From an uncultured Prevotella sp. (GTDB taxonomy: Bacteria > Bacteroidota > Bacteroidia > Bacteroidales > Bacteroidaceae), in contig CAAGFF010000271.1 in the NCBI GenBank assembly GCA_900769055.1, forward strand, positions 1 to 22,879: 22,879 nt of DNA. Direction: 5' to 3'. Positions 22,777-22,879 of this stretch are shown here, piece after piece. The position numbers were made by a program, and so were the translations under genes. Each line of letters starts with the position of its first letter. Position 1 is the first letter of the stretch. Under the pieces are notes generated by a model. It was not told where the DNA came from, made no database searches, and saw only the letters and a program-made list of their open reading frames with translations.

Positions 22777-22821
22777 AGTGAATAGCCAAAAGGCTGAAAC
22801 ACAGACTTCATAATACACTAT

Positions 22822-22861
22822 CTACTCCTCTCTTCATCTGAAGAGGGGAGTAGTTCTTTTT
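22822..22861 (+). terminator. Rho-independent terminator after the metal permease gene
   Basis: A 14-bp stem (CTACTCCTCTCTTC with GAAGAGGGGAGTAG, one T-G wobble), loop ATCT and tail TTCTTTTT. Its stem shares the CTCTCC/GGAGAG flavour of the repeat just upstream. The last 18 bases of the window show nothing I can name. Confidence 0.82.
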
Positions 22862-22879
22862 AAGGAGTTGCACGCAACC

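Noticed and set aside
22503..22811. Minus-strand frame with PSPLGEGLGVRLSGG-type peptide
   Set aside because: It is a translation of the C-rich intergenic repeat and the complement of the HMA domain, a common false gene in Bacteroidota.

Overview
The window looks like chromosomal DNA of a Bacteroidota member, most plausibly Prevotella/Segatella-like. Three things point there: most readable promoters carry the Bacteroidota -7 box TAnnTTTG, Shine-Dalgarno sites are generally absent, and the window holds a complete core operon of the type IX secretion system (T9SS). The family placement is an inference; there is no rRNA here to settle it.

Layout: (1) 1-2293, a sugar:proton symporter of the sugar porter family on the minus strand, cut by the window edge, divergent from an AraC-family regulator with its own -7 box. 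(2) 2360-3389, a degenerate methyltransferase-like protein and a small acidic DUF2795-type protein that has its own promoter and a strong terminator. (3) 3466-9452, the T9SS operon porP-gldK-gldL-gldM-gldN: outer-membrane PorP, the GldK/GldN periplasmic ring, and the GldL/GldM proton-driven motor. A small beta-barrel gene follows at 9598. (4) 10204-10777, a repeat-filled spacer ahead of priA. (5) priA, convergent with an OmpP1/FadL-family outer-membrane transporter gene, with a long heptad-built hairpin between them. (6) 14757-15806, about 1 kb without a gene but packed with palindromes, followed by an IS200-like Y1 (HUH) transposase. (7) A minus-strand PgpH-type 7TM-HD phosphodiesterase gene, divergent from gltX-waaA (glutamyl-tRNA synthetase and Kdo transferase). 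(8) 21184-22879, another nested palindrome, then a Cu/Zn-type efflux permease fused to a heavy-metal-associated domain, then simple repeats and a terminator.

The genes themselves are mainly housekeeping and envelope genes. The unusual material is in the spacers. Four clear copies of a short hairpin with a GTAG tetranucleotide at its 5' foot lie as two inward-facing pairs (10302-10410 and 15025-15123), with degenerate copies nearby. The second pair lies about 0.7 kb from the lone Y1 transposase. This resembles the REP/RAYT arrangement of enterobacteria and pseudomonads. A second, larger two-hairpin palindrome family occurs at 15319-15604 and 21184-21400. GldL carries a collagen-like Gly-X-Y stretch between its membrane hairpin and its coiled coil. 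All similarity statements come from reading the sequence and remembered family features; no search was run.
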